64,000 nt of DNA from Symbiodinium microadriaticum (Eukaryota > Sar > Dinophyceae > Suessiales > Symbiodiniaceae): contig LSRX01000541.1 of NCBI GenBank assembly GCA_001939145.1, positions 71,357-135,356 of the forward strand, written 5' to 3'. Below, in pieces: positions 31,022 to 41,671 of this stretch. Below the pieces are notes generated by a model that saw only the letters and a list, made by a program, of their open reading frames with translations, ran no database searches and had not been told where the DNA came from. Position 1 is the stretch's first letter, and each line of letters opens with the position of its first letter. The position numbers and the translations under genes are program-made.

Positions 31022-31838
31022 CCCTGAACCCTGAACCCCTAAACCCCTAAACCCTAAACCCTAAACCCTAAACCCCTAAACCCCTAAACCCCTAAACCCC
31101 TAAACCCTGAACCCTGAACCCCTAAACCCCTAAACCCTAAACCCTAAACCCTAAACCCCTAAACCCCTAAACCCCTAAACCCCTAAACCCTGAACCCTGA
31201 ACCCCTAAACCCCTAAACCCTAAACCCTAAACCCTAAACCCCTAAACCCCTAAACCCCTAAACCCCTAAACCCTGAACCCTGAACCCCTAAACCCCTAAA
31301 CCCTAAACCCTAAACCCTAAACCCCTAAACCCCTAAACCCCTAAACCCCTAAACCCTGAACCCTGAACCCCTAAACCCCTAAACCCTAAACCCTAAACCC
31401 TAAACCCCTAAACCCCTAAACCCCTAAACCCCTAAACCCTGAACCCTGAACCCCTAAACCCCTAAACCCTAAACCCTAAACCCTAAACCCCTAAACCCCT
31501 AAACCCCTAAACCCCTAAACCCTGAACCCTGAACCCCTAAACCCCTAAACCCTAAACCCTAAACCCTAAACCCCTAAACCCCTAAACCCCTAAACCCCTA
31601 AACCCTGAACCCTGAACCCCTAAACCCCTAAACCCTAAACCCTAAACCCTAAACCCCTAAACCCCTAAACCCCTAAACCCCTAAACCCTGAACCCTGAAC
31701 CCCTAAACCCCTAAACCCTAAACCCTAAACCCTAAACCCCTAAACCCCTAAACCCCTAAACCCCTAAACCCTGAACCCTGAACCCCTAAACCCCTAAACC
31801 CTAAACCCTAAACCCTAAACCCCTAAACCCCTAAACCC
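31022..31838. repeat. Higher-order telomere-like array, 83-bp unit
   Basis: The junction CCCTGAACCCTGAACCCC recurs at 31022, 31105, 31188, 31271, 31354, 31437, 31520, 31603, 31686 and 31769, exactly 83 bp apart. Each unit is two CCCTGAA, two CCCCTAAA, three CCCTAAA and four CCCCTAAA. Copies appear identical. Flanks (30890-31021, 31839-31950) are irregular 7/8-mers. Confidence 0.95.
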
Positions 31839-32029
31839 TAACCCCTAAACCCTAAACCCTAAACCCCTAAACCCCTAAACCCTAAACCCCTAAACCCCTA
31901 AACCTCTAAAACCCTAAACCCCTAAACACTAAACCCTAAACCCTAAACCCAAAGCTTGGATGGCTAAGGCGGCGGCGGCGATGGAAAGCCCCTCCTGCCC
32001 AGGGAGAACCGCACCCAGACCTTCCAAAA

Positions 32030-32190
32030 TCCCTTCCTTAAGGAACGTGCCTTAAGTCATAACTATGATCCTACCATAACTTTGAGGTTTTTTTCCTTTA
32101 AATCCCTTAATCAAGGAACGTGCCTTAAGTCCTAATATGGATCCTACATAACCATACCTTTTGGGTATATTCCTTTAAATGAAAGTGTTT
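32030..32190. mobile_element. Two tandem family C-like units
   Basis: CTTAAGGAACGTGCCTTAAGTC occurs twice (32038 and 32114), each followed by GGATCCTAC-type centre and TTCCTTTAAAT. Related single units lie at 29655-29720 and 29850-29920. A degraded unit is at 18868-18935. Confidence 0.5.
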
Positions 32191-32203
32191 GGAAGGTCTG
32201 GGC

Positions 32204-32310
32204 ATGGGTAGCTCTCGAAATTGGGGTCATTCGTAGGATCCTTTTGCAAGGGTGCCGGACCGTTTCGGGGACCCCCAAAAAATGTGCCCTAATTTAGAGA
32301 ACTAGCACGT
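32204..32310. mobile_element. Family F element
   Basis: GGGTAGCTCTCGAAATTGGGG to CCCTAATTTAGAGAACTAGC. Confidence 0.65.
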
Positions 32311-32574
32311 GTGATGCAGCGTGCTGTATCACACGACGAAACCCTAAACCCTAAACCCTAAGCCCCTAAGCCCCTAAACCCTAAACTCCCTAAACCCTAA
32401 AACCCTAAACCCCGTAAACCCTAAACTCATCTCGGCAAGCACCGATTCAGGTCCCGTGCTCGGCCGGTGTGGCACGAGGAGGCGGAGGAGGTTCTCGAGG
32501 CCGCTCATCATCCGCAAGAAATCCCGACCGGTTTAGGGTTTAGGGCTTAGGGTTTAGGGGTTTAGGGGTTCAGG

Positions 32575-32797
32575 GGTTTAGGGTAATTATCTCCATCCGG
32601 CTCCTTGGACCGAGGATTCCATCAGCTTCCAAAGCCTCCTCGTCGTCAGAAAGCACGCTGTCAGTGTCCCTAGCCTTGTCCAAGGTGACCGAAGAGCTGG
32701 CGTCGGAGCTGGCTTCGCTGTTGGGTCGCTGGGAGGAACCGTCATCCTTGGTGTTGCTCTCGCATGAAGGCAGGGATCCAGGCACAGGCACGTCGTC
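32575..32797 (-). CDS. Exon encoding an acidic, serine-rich segment
   Basis: After CATCTCTTTGTAG (AG|G) the frame reads DDVPVPGSLPSCESNTKDDG, then SSDASSSVTLDKARDTDSVL and SDDEEALEADGIL, before running into CCCTAAA-type repeat where the stop occurs. It looks like a disordered linker. The plus strand is also open here but reads less naturally. Unknown function. Confidence 0.45.
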
Positions 32798-33193
32798 CTA
32801 CAAAGAGATGACGGATTCCTTTAATGAGGTCGCCACAATGAAGATGCCTCGCAACCACTTGCCCATGGAGGATGTCCCCAGAAGCTTAAGGGAAATGAGC
32901 AAGGGATGTGATTACGGCTGCGTGGCTTTCCCAAAACCCAAAACCCTAAACCCGAAGGCTGCGTGGATGAGGGCTTGAAGGCTTGAGCCTGCGGATTGGA
33001 TTTTCGGAAGCCTGACAAAGTGCTCATTGTGGTTTTCTGGCTTCTTTTAGGGTTTAGCGTGTAGGGGTTTTGGGGTTTTGGGGTTTAGGCTTTGGGGATT
33101 AGGGGCTTCGGGTTTAGAGCTTCAATTCATATAGGGGCCGTGACACCTATATGAAGAGAAGCTGACGCGGGTGAACTCCAAGCTGCCTTCATG

Positions 33194-33390
33194 GGAACCT
33201 GGTTAAGAAACCTTGGGCTCTTACTACTCTTGATGATACAAATCCTGCATTGCACCCATAATAAGGAATATACCATAATTCCCATAGTTTAGGGTCCTTG
33301 AGGTCATGCAGGATTTATATCATCAACAGTAGGGCTCTTAATCTAGAGTCTATATCTTACATGGGACCAGGGCTTCTTAACCAGGTTCCT
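33194..33390. mobile_element. Family H element interrupted by family B
   Basis: GGAACCTGGTTAAGAAACC to GGCTTCTTAACCAGGTTCC; the family B copy at 33224-33331 splits it. Confidence 0.75.
33224..33331. mobile_element. Family B element nested in family H
   Basis: TACTCTTGATGATACAAATC to ATATCATCAACAGTA. It interrupts a family H element and is flanked on both sides by GGGCTCTTA (33215-33223 and 33332-33340). Confidence 0.75.
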
Positions 33391-33713
33391 ACATCAATTC
33401 TCTTGTGCATGTCGCCACTGTATAGATCCGTTTCTGGGTTATCTTATAAGGTCCGAATTATGTACTTGGCTTAGCCAAAGAAGGAACTACGATTGAGCCT
33501 AGCAAACAGCTTGCGAAATAATATGCCCGAAACCCTATTAAAGCCAGGAAGAACCCTAGCACAACATCTACAAAGCCCTTTTAAAAGCTTCCGCCCCTTG
33601 AAAAACCCTTATCCTTTGAACCCCAAACCCTGAACCCTAAACACTAAATCCCCAAATCCCTTAAAGATCCCTTAGCCCTGAACCCTAAACCTTGAAAGAT
33701 CCCTAAACCCTAC

Positions 33714-33824
33714 CTCAAGGACGAAATGAACCCTAAAAGGGTTTAAGGTCCATATACCATATAGGGCTTCATAGTATAAGGGTATAGAGTCCCTACTTTA
33801 AGGCTCATTTGGTCCTTAAGGTAA
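33714..33824. mobile_element. Family K element, fullest copy
   Basis: Inverted ends AAGGACGAAATGAACCCTAA and, reversed, AAGGACCAAATGAGCCTTAA enclose the same core as the introner at 43.7 kb. No coding flanks recognised. Confidence 0.65.
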
Positions 33825-34067
33825 ACCCTGAACCCTAAACCCTAAACCCGTAAACCCTGAACCGTAGCTGAACCCAAAGTTGGGAGATACTTCTCTAAGT
33901 CATCATAGGAATTCCAAATTTAGAAGCCATACATTCTACATTCTGAGTACTGTGGACCCTTTGGGCAACCCGAGCGGGCCAGCTGCAAGGACTGGACCAA
34001 GGAGACCAAGAGCTTGACGGCAAACTCCCAGGCGAGGTAGCGAACGGCAAAGACTCCTGGCTCCCTA

Positions 34068-34068
34068 C

Positions 34069-34105
<37 letters not shown>

Positions 34106-34148
34106 ATATATATATATATATATATGTATGTGTATATATATATATATC
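34068..34148. repeat. (GAT)n and (TA)n microsatellite
   Basis: ATGATG run followed by TATATA, then a family B fragment (34146-34187). Confidence 0.95.
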
Positions 34149-34471
34149 CTGCATGACCTCAAGGACCCTAAACTATGGGAACTATGGTTAGGGTGAACCC
34201 TAAACCTTCCACCCTGAAGAACTCGCAGACAGTGCAGCAGCGTGTCTGTGTCACAAGGGCCTTAGCTTAGAGAGTTTAGGCTCTGGGGTTTAGTGTTATT
34301 GTTGTTTGTTAGTGATGGCCTGTCGGGTTGCCTGTATCCAACACTACCTTTTAAACAAACAGCCGATCGGTTTAACATGTAGGACTTAGGGATTTAAGGT
34401 CTCTGGTTTTGGGCTTCAGGCTCGGATTAAGGTTTTTCAGGATGGGGATGTTAACCTGATGAAACCCTCCC

Positions 34472-34579
34472 GGGTTCTTAGTAGGGAATGGGGGAATGGG
34501 TTACTGGGACTACTGTTACTGTAGAGAACCTTAAGACACTATCATTGGGATCCATTCCCCCATTCCCTACTAAGAACCC
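34472..34579. mobile_element. Family J element
   Basis: GGTTCTTAGTAGGGAATGGG to CCCATTCCCTACTAAGAACC, perfect inverted ends. Confidence 0.8.
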
Positions 34580-34639
34580 TAGCCCTAAATCCTAAACCCC
34601 AAACCCTAAACCCTGAACCCTGAACCCTAAACCCTAAAG

Positions 34640-34731
34640 GCCTCGGCGACGACCGGAGGAATGCGCTGTGGCAGCACGAAGCGGAGAAGGCCACCTGCGA
34701 AGCCGGCGTGCCCTGGGCTGCCATCCTGAGA
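34640..34731 (+). CDS. Plus-strand exon upstream of a family B intron
   Basis: The frame reads LGDDRRNALWQHEAEKATCE then AGVPWAAILR. It starts after CCCTAAAG|G, where a telomere-like unit supplies the acceptor. It ends at AGA|GACATAC in phase 0, a GA donor. The 125-bp intron that follows contains a complete family B element, and the frame resumes at 34857. No family recognised. Confidence 0.55.
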
Positions 34732-34735
34732 GACA

Positions 34736-34842
34736 TACTGTTGATGATGTCAATCCTGCATCACCTTAAGGACCCTGAACTATGGGAATTATGGTATATT
34801 CCTTACTATGGGTGTAATGCAGGATTTATATCATCAACCGTA
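34736..34842. mobile_element. Family B element inside a GA-AG intron
   Basis: Terminal inverted repeats TACTGTTGATGATG and CATCAACCGTA with extended palindrome (AATCCTGCAT...ATGCAGGATT). It sits four bases inside the intron 34732-34856. The left flank (21 bp) is repeated at 29728. Confidence 0.75.
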
Positions 34843-34856
34843 CCCTTCCGGGACAG

Positions 34857-34958
34857 GAGGAAGACGAGGACCAGAAGCATCCGAAACTGATGAAGGACCA
34901 GCTTGGCTCGTCGCCCGACGTGGAAAAGTCGTGGGGAAGCCCGGCCTCCGGTTCGGGG
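34857..34958 (+). CDS. Plus-strand exon downstream of a family B intron
   Basis: This 34-codon exon reads EEDEDQKHPKLMKDQLGSSP then DVEKSWGSPASGSG. It starts after CCGGGACAG in phase 0 and ends at GGG|GTAGTT in phase 0. The charged, hydrophilic sequence continues the exon at 34640-34731. Unknown protein. Confidence 0.55.
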
Positions 34959-35074
34959 GTAGTTGGAATCTTAGATCATAATAAAAGTTGAGGGTTTGAA
35001 TGGGATGGCTTAGGGAGTAGGGTTTAGAGTCTAGGGTTTAGCGTCTATAGTTCATAGGTCTAAAGCGTAAGCTA

Positions 35075-35175
35075 AAACCCTAAACCCTAAAACCCTAAAC
35101 CCTAAAACCCTAAACCCTAAAACCCTAAACCCTAAAACCCTAAAACCCTAAAGCCCTAAACCCTAAACCCTAAAG
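35075..35175. repeat. CCCTAAAA/CCCTAAA alternating array
   Basis: CCCTAAACCCTAAAA recurs with a 15-bp period at least five times. Confidence 0.85.
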
Positions 35176-36329
35176 CCAAAATTTTGGGTACACTTCTCTA
35201 AACCTTCAAATCGAGCTCCTAAACGCTGAAAGCTATTCAACCTAAATCCTAAACCCTGAACCCTAAGCCCTAAACTCTGGACCCTAACCCTAGACCCCAA
35301 AATCTGAACCCTTATAAACCCTATATTCTGAACCGTTCTAATTCCTAAACCCAAATCTCTGAACCCGAACCCTCACTCTGCGGCAGCTCCTGAGAGCCGT
35401 GCAGTGACGGCCTGCGCTTTCAGGTTGGAAAGGTTATCTATTCCTTTAAAGCGGTATGGGGCTTTCTGCGAGACTGTTGATTTAACTTACTTGGTCGTGG
35501 GGGCCCCAACTAAACCCTAAGCCCTAAATCCTCAACCCAGACCCTAAACCCTCAAAGGGCACGAAGCATTGTGTTCTGCAAGCTCTGGGGATTTCTTCCC
35601 CCCAAGATGCAAAAGCCCTGAACCCTAAACCCTAGAGCCCAAAACCGAAACCCCAAATCCTGAATCCCTAAGCAGCAAACCCCAAACCCCCAAACCCCAA
35701 GCCCTGGTTTTCCGATGTTTCTGCTGATCGAGGCCGCCCCTTAGAGGCGGGCCTGCAGCTTTGTTACCTTGAGGGTTTGGTGTTAGGGGTGTAGGAGCTC
35801 CTACATAGTAAACCCAAAGGGTCCTATGTGCTGTTATGGGGGATTCTTCCCTAAATCCTAGTAGTAGCAACTCCTAGTATAGAAAGCCTACATTCTACTA
35901 TTTCGGTACTTTGGACCCTTTGGTTACCCTACAACACTAGTAGCGTAGACGCAAGCACCCAACCTAATGGGTCCTTGGGATGCTCAGGGTTACACAGGCT
36001 TGGTCTGTATCGTAACTGTATCGTATACAGATCTCCACGGTTTGCATACAGGTGTGCTGGTATATGTATGTGTGTACTGCAGTAATAAAAGCACCTATGA
36101 AAACTTGTGTAGAAGGAGAGGGAGGGACCACAGAAGGGAAAGATGGAGCAACAGAAGCAGGCCTGAATCAAACCGAAGTTGATCGTAACTCCTGCAAGTA
36201 AACCCTAAGTCCTAAACCCTCCCACACCCAAACCTGGAATGTCGGGTCCCATTCATTGTCAGCTTTGAGCCGATAGACTTTTAGGGCCTAGGGTTTAGGG
36301 TTTAGGGTTAGAAGTTTAGGGCCTGGAGC

Positions 36330-36581
36330 ATGGCCATTACTGTTAGCTTAGTAGATGTGCTGACCCTCATTTTTCTGCCAACGGCATACGGGAAGTGGAC
36401 GCAAGCAAGCTGGTTTCAGGTGGTTTGGGGCTATAAGGATTCAGGCTCACAGAGTTTGCATTGTTCAGGGCTTGTGGTTCAAGAAATGGTCAAGTTCAAA
36501 AGCTTGCGATGCTACAGCAAAGGTTCGGCCTGGCTACGGTTTGAGGGCAGCAATGATCAACCCCTAAACCCCAAAGCCTAA
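36330..36581 (+). CDS. Small open frame with hydrophobic N-terminus
   Basis: From ATG the frame reads MAITVSLVDVLTLIFLPTAY, like a signal peptide or membrane anchor, followed by WTQASWFQVVWGYKDSG and further polar sequence. It ends in repeat-like DNA. The opposite strand is closed. No family recognised; it may be one exon or spurious. Confidence 0.3.
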   Translation: MAITVSLVDVLTLIFLPTAYGKWTQASWFQVVWGYKDSGSQSLHCSGLVVQEMVKFKSLRCYSKGSAWLRFEGSNDQPLNPKA

Positions 36582-36713
36582 ACCGAAATGAGTAGTTCTC
36601 TGAATTAGGGTTCCTTCGGGGTCCATTTCATAAGACACGTGAAGCCCAGCCCTCTGTGCATTCGATCCGCTGTTTTCCCACCAAAAAAGCAAAAGCTGTC
36701 CCGAACAATGTAG

Positions 36714-36794
36714 GGGGCCGCAATCATTAGACTAGGGTCTCGAGGTATGTCTGTTATGATGGAACTCCCGATGTTGGACAATTCAGGCCCCTAT
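36714..36794. mobile_element. Family E element, diverged
   Basis: AGGGGGCCGCAATCATTAGAC to CAATTCAGGCCCCT inverted ends. Confidence 0.5.
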
Positions 36795-36809
36795 ATTGCA
36801 CGGTGTGCA

Positions 36810-37211
36810 TCAGATCTTCGCAGGTAAGCATGCAATATTTACATTGCCGTTCGCAGATGCCCGCATCTTCGGCGTCTTGCCCTGATGGTCCTGTGCGATC
36901 CTGTCAGGTCCTGCTTCAAGAAGCCATCTTGCAATCTCAGCTTCGCCATTGGAAGTTGCAAAGACCAGCGCTGTCCTTCCCCACCGGTCCTTTAGCTCCC
37001 TGGCAGCACCAAAGTCCAAAAGCAAGCGCACGATCTCCTTGTGACCGGATGAGCAGGCCTCCATCAGAGCCGTGGCACCGTCACGGCCCGTCCAATCCTG
37101 CTTGGCTCCAGCACACAGCAGGAGCCGGACAACTTCAGTGTGGCCCTTGATGCAAGCTTCTATGAGACCGGTTTTGCCGTAAGGATTGATCGCATCCTTG
37201 TCTGCGCCGGC
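36810..37211 (-). CDS. Ubiquitin-like/ankyrin-repeat protein, exon 3
   Basis: This exon encodes ankyrin repeats 4 to 6 and part of a seventh (landmarks GKTGLIEACIKGHTEVVRLL, ATALMEACSSGHKEIVRLLL, RTALVFATSNGEAEIARWLL). It starts after CACCAAG|GCC in phase 0, so that the third repeat is completed exactly (VLLE + AGADKD). It ends in TGA at 36810. Ankyrin repeats bind partner proteins; the partner is unknown. Confidence 0.85.
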   Translation of the reverse strand, partial: AGADKDAINPYGKTGLIEACIKGHTEVVRLLLCAGAKQDWTGRDGATALMEACSSGHKEIVRLLLDFGAARELKDRWGRTALVFATSNGEAEIARWLLEAGPDRIAQDHQGKTPKMRASANGNVNIACLPAKI

Positions 37212-37316
37212 CTTGGTGAGTCTTGGTAAACAGTTTGATTTAAGTTGCAAATAAAAGAAACCATATCATCTGCTAGAAATCCCCATTGGGGCAACTTTTA
37301 TGAAATGCCCAGCGAC

Positions 37317-37406
37317 CTCCAGTAGCACTCGTGCAACCTCCACGTGCCCCTCCATCGATGCCCACATGAGGGCAGTAAGGCCCCCGCGATCAGTTAAGGA
37401 ATGATC
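37317..37406 (-). CDS. Ubiquitin-like/ankyrin-repeat protein, exon 2
   Basis: The 30-codon exon carries the third ankyrin repeat (GLTALMWASMEGHVEVARVL). It ends at GAG|GTCGCT, a phase-0 GT donor. Its 5' end is set by the 33-residue repeat spacing: the only junction that keeps the spacing is CCGAG|GATCAT joined to TGT|GACACC of exon 1, implying a GA-AG intron of 119 bp. The spacing is exactly 33 both across this junction and across the next. Confidence 0.85.
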
Positions 37407-37525
37407 CTCGGTTCTTGTCGGTTCAACCCTTATCTTAGGGGCTGAGTACCCTAGCCCAAAAAACCTTAATCGTTGGCTCAACAGCACAAGCTTTAAACGT
37501 CCGTCCTAGACAACATCCAGGTGTC

Positions 37526-37921
37526 ACAACCGGCAGCCAGCAGCAAGCGCACGATGTGGGCATGGCCGGCAACAGATGCGCATATGAGAGCAGTTCTACC
37601 GAAGGCATCTACAGAGTCCTTGTCTGTGCCTGCCCGCAGCAGCCATCGCGCTGCCTCAACCTCACCACTCGTGGCCGTAGCTCGCAGTTCGTCTGCAACT
37701 TCTGACTGCAAAGTCATCGGCAGAAGAACCAACTGCAAGTCCATGCATGAGCCCAGCTTGAAAGTATCATCCATCCGGCATCCATGATGGAAAAGTTGCT
37801 GAAGTGAAACTGGAAAGCCATTCCTCCTGCGTAGAGAATGCTTCAAGGCCTTCACGTCGCTCAGCTCCATGGCAGGTAACGCAGTCAACTCTTCCCCGGA
37901 GAGCTTCCAAATGCGGAGCAT
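37526..37921 (-). CDS. Ubiquitin-like/ankyrin-repeat protein, exon 1
   Basis: From ATG at 37921 (MLRIWKLSGEELTALPAMEL) the first 65 residues look like a divergent ubiquitin-like fold ending MDLQLVLLP, followed by ankyrin repeat 1 (SGEVEAARWLLRAG) and repeat 2 (RTALICASVAGHAHIVRLLL). Proteins with this start plus ankyrin repeats are abundant in Symbiodiniaceae (from memory). The three exons give about 295 residues and seem a complete gene. Both introns are 105-119 bp. The first intron contains a piece of another dispersed element (near 37440). Confidence 0.85.
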
Positions 37922-38809
37922 CTCGCTCGCAAGTAAGCGAAACTCTAAAAATGGCTCTTTCTCTAAGGCTCCAGCTACCCAAATAGGGTTCAGGGTTTGG
38001 TTATACTGGGTTACTGGGTTACATGATAGATGGATAGATTGTTAGCAACCTCCTCTTTGAAGTAACTGGAGCCTGCACGAAGCTGGAAGCCGAAAAGAAC
38101 AGGTTGAAAGCAGAATGGCATTGCGATCGTATGCCAAGTCCTGACCTGCTGCCCACTACTGACTATTAATATTACCATCTGCATTTGTTCGCCTCAATCG
38201 TGCAAGTCATCCACCGCCTCCTTATAGATGTTCTCTTTGGGACTCATAATTCCAGAGTGGTGGTATACAGGGACACCCTCCGGGACAAGTCGAAACGAGT
38301 TCTCTGCCTTCTCTTCTCCCTCAGCCGCAAGAAGCTTGGAAGCTTGCCTGGAAGTGGCTTTCCGATTGGTTTAGGGTTTTCGGATATATTTGGGCTTTAG
38401 GGTTTACGAACTTACGTTTCTTTACGTGGTTGGGTGATGGGTCGGCAATTATCAGGATGTAGAGTTGAAGTTGGGGTTTGGTGCGTTCGCTGTGGGGCTA
38501 TCGCTTGAAGACAACTGTCTCTCCTATGGCCATGACCCCAAACCCAAAACCCTACACCGTAAAACCCTAAACCCTAAAACCCTAAACCGTAAAATCCTTA
38601 ATCCTAAACCCGATTCATCCTGAACTTTAAGCCCCTTAACTCAGACTTTCACTTGCCGCAGCTGTCGGGCCCCCCAAAAATAACCCAACAGCATCTCGGC
38701 ACTCGGATCTTGAGCCGGTTCCGAGACTTCCGGGAGGATGTAGTAGATCCCTTAGGGAAGTTCATGGACAAGTACTCTGCAGTAGCACAGGGTCTCAAAT
38801 AAATCAAAG

Positions 38810-38917
38810 GAAACTGCAGGTGGGGAGTTTAGCGTATATATGGCCTCTATAAGGTATATAGACCTTGTATAAGCCTCCTATAACGGTAACTACCCACCTG
38901 ACATTGTCCTAGAATTA
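38810..38917. mobile_element. Family D element
   Basis: GGAAACTGCAGGTGGGGAGT to GTAACTACCCACCTGACATT. Confidence 0.7.
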
Positions 38918-39206
38918 AGGGTTCTACTTTCTAGATCCTCCCACAGGGGCGCGGTTTGTAAATCTGGAGCCCCACGCCGTGACCCCTGCCTAGAATCTCT
39001 ACTTCAATAACCGGACCCACAACAGTTCAATCATTCCAAGATAGACGAAACACGTAAGCTTAAAAACGGCAAGCTCAAACCGCTCCGGCTGGCTCTCTAA
39101 GAACCCTAAACCCTAAACCGTCTAAGTAGAACGCTCCAGTGTGTCTCTTGAGGGAACGGGCCAAAACATCCGAGAGAAACAATCCGCACCCCGGCACCCC
39201 TGCTGC

Positions 39207-39326
39207 TGGGCTCTTGCTAGGGAGTTTGATTTTCAGATACCGTAATAAGGATTTATGGTAGTCAAATAGTATGGTTTCCTTTCAATGATACTGGTAGCTG
39301 AAATCAAACTCCCTAACGAGAACCCA
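39207..39326. mobile_element. Palindromic element (family N)
   Basis: TGGGCTCTTGCTAGGGAGTT to AACTCCCTAACGAGAACCCA with inner GATTTTCAGATACC / GGTAGCTGAAATC. Confidence 0.65.
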
Positions 39327-40127
39327 CCTTATGTCTACCGAGCCACTTCTTGCTCCTGAATACCCCTGTGGCACCATACAGGCTCGTAGCACATGTTCAG
39401 ACAACAACCAGCAAACACCCGGTATATTGCATCGACCCATACTACGCAACGCCCAAAATCCAAACCCTATCTTAACCCCAAAGCCTGCAAGCCTTAGACA
39501 TTCAGGCTTACTAGACCCCGAACCCGTAATCCTAGCCGTCCTAAACTTGGAGTCCTTCATTACGGCGCTGTAAGTAAGGATACCTTTGTTCTGGGCTTTG
39601 CTTTTACCGTGATGTCTTCAACCCTATTATGCTTAAACCCGCAAATGAGCCCTACCACACCCTAAAAGCCTAAACCCTGGAAACGCAAAACACCAAAACC
39701 GTAAGTTCCAAGGTTTGTCCAACCGGACAACCGGAACACTATGCAGCAGACTTTTACGCAGACACATACGAGAACACAATCCAAAAAACATGTTCCGACA
39801 AAGCAAACCTGCTACAAAGAACGTCGCCCACCTCCACCCCTTGAACATACAACATACAAAAACTTAGCTGTCCAGTATCCTAAGGAAACTACCCAGAAGG
39901 GGACCTTGCTTTCTGGTTACGACCTGTCCTGTAGAAAAGTAGATACCCTAAAAAGGGGGTAGGGTATGAGCCTACAGGTAAAGTTGACCTTTGGTAGTAT
40001 AAAGGGGATATTGTACCCTAAAGCGGTTAAAGGCTACCTGCCCTACTGCTGAGAAGCTGTATAGAACCTTACAGAACCAGGTCATAGTTCCCCCAAAAAG
40101 CGTTAAAGACCTACCTACTAAGAAAAC

Positions 40128-40235
40128 GAGTGGCTAGTTCTCTACATTAGGGTCCCTTGTCGGGTCCTTTTTATCAGGGTGCCGTCCCGTTTTGTGGATC
40201 TAAACAAAGGAGCCTAATTTAGAGAACTCCCATTC
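40128..40235. mobile_element. Family F element
   Basis: TGGCTAGTTCTCTACATTAGG to GCCTAATTTAGAGAACTCCCA. Confidence 0.7.
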
Positions 40236-40599
40236 TAAAGCACCCTTATAGAAACCATAATAGCCATATAGATACCCTTATAGATCCCGTTAAGGAACCC
40301 CAAAATAGGCCCGATACCCTTATAGATCCCTTTAAACGGACCCCGAAAAAGACCCGATACCCTTATTGATCCCTTATAAGGAACCCCCAAAAAAGCTAAA
40401 CCCTAAACCCCAAACCCTAAACCCTAAACCCTAAACCCCAAACCCACAACCCTAAACCCCAAAAACCAAAACCCTAATTCAGGGAACTCCCCAAATCTTC
40501 GACGCCCGCCGAGTCGCGCGAAGTAGGAGCCCTGGGAGGACCAGAGGATTCCAGCACCGAGGCCTCCGGGCGAAGGGGCGGAGCTTTGATTCTTTTGGG

Positions 40600-40860
40600 G
40601 GTTATAGGGTTTTGAGGGTTTAGGGCTTCTTGGGTTTAGGGGTTTCGGGGTTATAGGGTTTAGGGTTTGGGATTTAGAGTTTTTTGGGTTTAGGGGTTGG
40701 GTTTAGAGTTTGGGGTTTAGGGGTTTTGGGGTTTAGGGTTTACAGTTTAGGGTTTTCAGGGTTTAGGGTTTGAGTTTAGTGTTTAGGGTTTAGGGTTTAT
40801 AGGGTTTAGGGTTTAGGGTTTATAGGGTTTAGGGTTTGGAGTTTTGGTTTAGGGTTGATG
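40600..40860. repeat. Degenerate TTTAGGG array
   Basis: Many TTTAGGG, TTTGGGG and TATAGGG units on the plus strand. Confidence 0.85.
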
Positions 40861-41490
40861 CAGCGCGCTTCAGTGTATCAAGTTTGGGGCACGGCACGAC
40901 CAGTCGGGGCCACATGCTTGAACACCACTCTTGGGCGTCTCGTATCGCCACTGCGACTGCTAACAGAAGTAGGCTATACACCATAAACATGGCAGCGCCG
41001 TAGTATGCAGGGAGAAAGTAGCAGAATAGCTGTGAACAGAAGAATTATAAGATCAGGGCTTCTGGCAGGGTTCAGAGCTTTAGGCTTCCAGTGCAGGGTT
41101 TTTTGGGGGGGTTTTGCGGGGATTTAGGGGCTTTAGGGGTGTTAGGGGTTTTGGGGGTTTTAGGGGTTTTAGAAGTTTAGGGGGTTTAGGGGCTTAGGCT
41201 TCAGGCTTTAGAGGCTTAGGGTTTAGGGTGCTACGGTTCTAGGGATTAGGGCCTTAAGCCCTGGTCCTGTGCTTTAGGGTTTCGGAGTTTAGGGTTTAGG
41301 GCTTAGGGGTGTAGTTGCTTGATGGAGGGTCCCTGTATTAGGGCCATTAGGGGTGTTGCTCTGGAAGGATGTTGCTAGAACTGCAGGATTGCAGGGCTAG
41401 GGGTTCTCGGTTCGGGAGTTAGGCTTTACAGGGCTTTGGGGATGTGCTAGGGAAGGGTGTGCGTAGGCTTGCGATGTCCCGTTCCCCTGA

Positions 41491-41567
41491 AGGGTCCATG
41501 TACCCAAACAGTTTATACTTTGGCCCGAAAGTAGGGACGACTTTAAGGCCAAAGTCTATAGTAGTAT
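41491..41567. mobile_element. Family I element, abutting family E
   Basis: GGGTCCATGTACCCAAACAG then TTTATACTTTGGCC and the reverse GGCCAAAGTCTATA; the right end is replaced by the family E copy. Confidence 0.6.
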
Positions 41568-41568
41568 A

Positions 41569-41671
41569 GGGGCCTTAATAACTAGAATAGGGTTTGGGGG
41601 TATAGTATACAAAAAAAATATTCTAAGGAATCCCCAAAACCCTATTCTAATTATTAAGGCCCCTAAACCCT
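41569..41671. mobile_element. Family E element, complete palindrome
   Basis: AGGGGCCTTAATAACTAGAA to TTCTAATTATTAAGGCCCCT, inverted; a right-half copy follows at 41712-41764. Confidence 0.75.

Noticed and set aside
31022..31838. CRISPR-like array
   Set aside because: There are no unique spacers; every part of the unit repeats.
30890..31950. A true chromosome end
   Set aside because: The array is interstitial, with unique sequence on both sides, and has higher-order 83-bp units rather than a simple terminal run.
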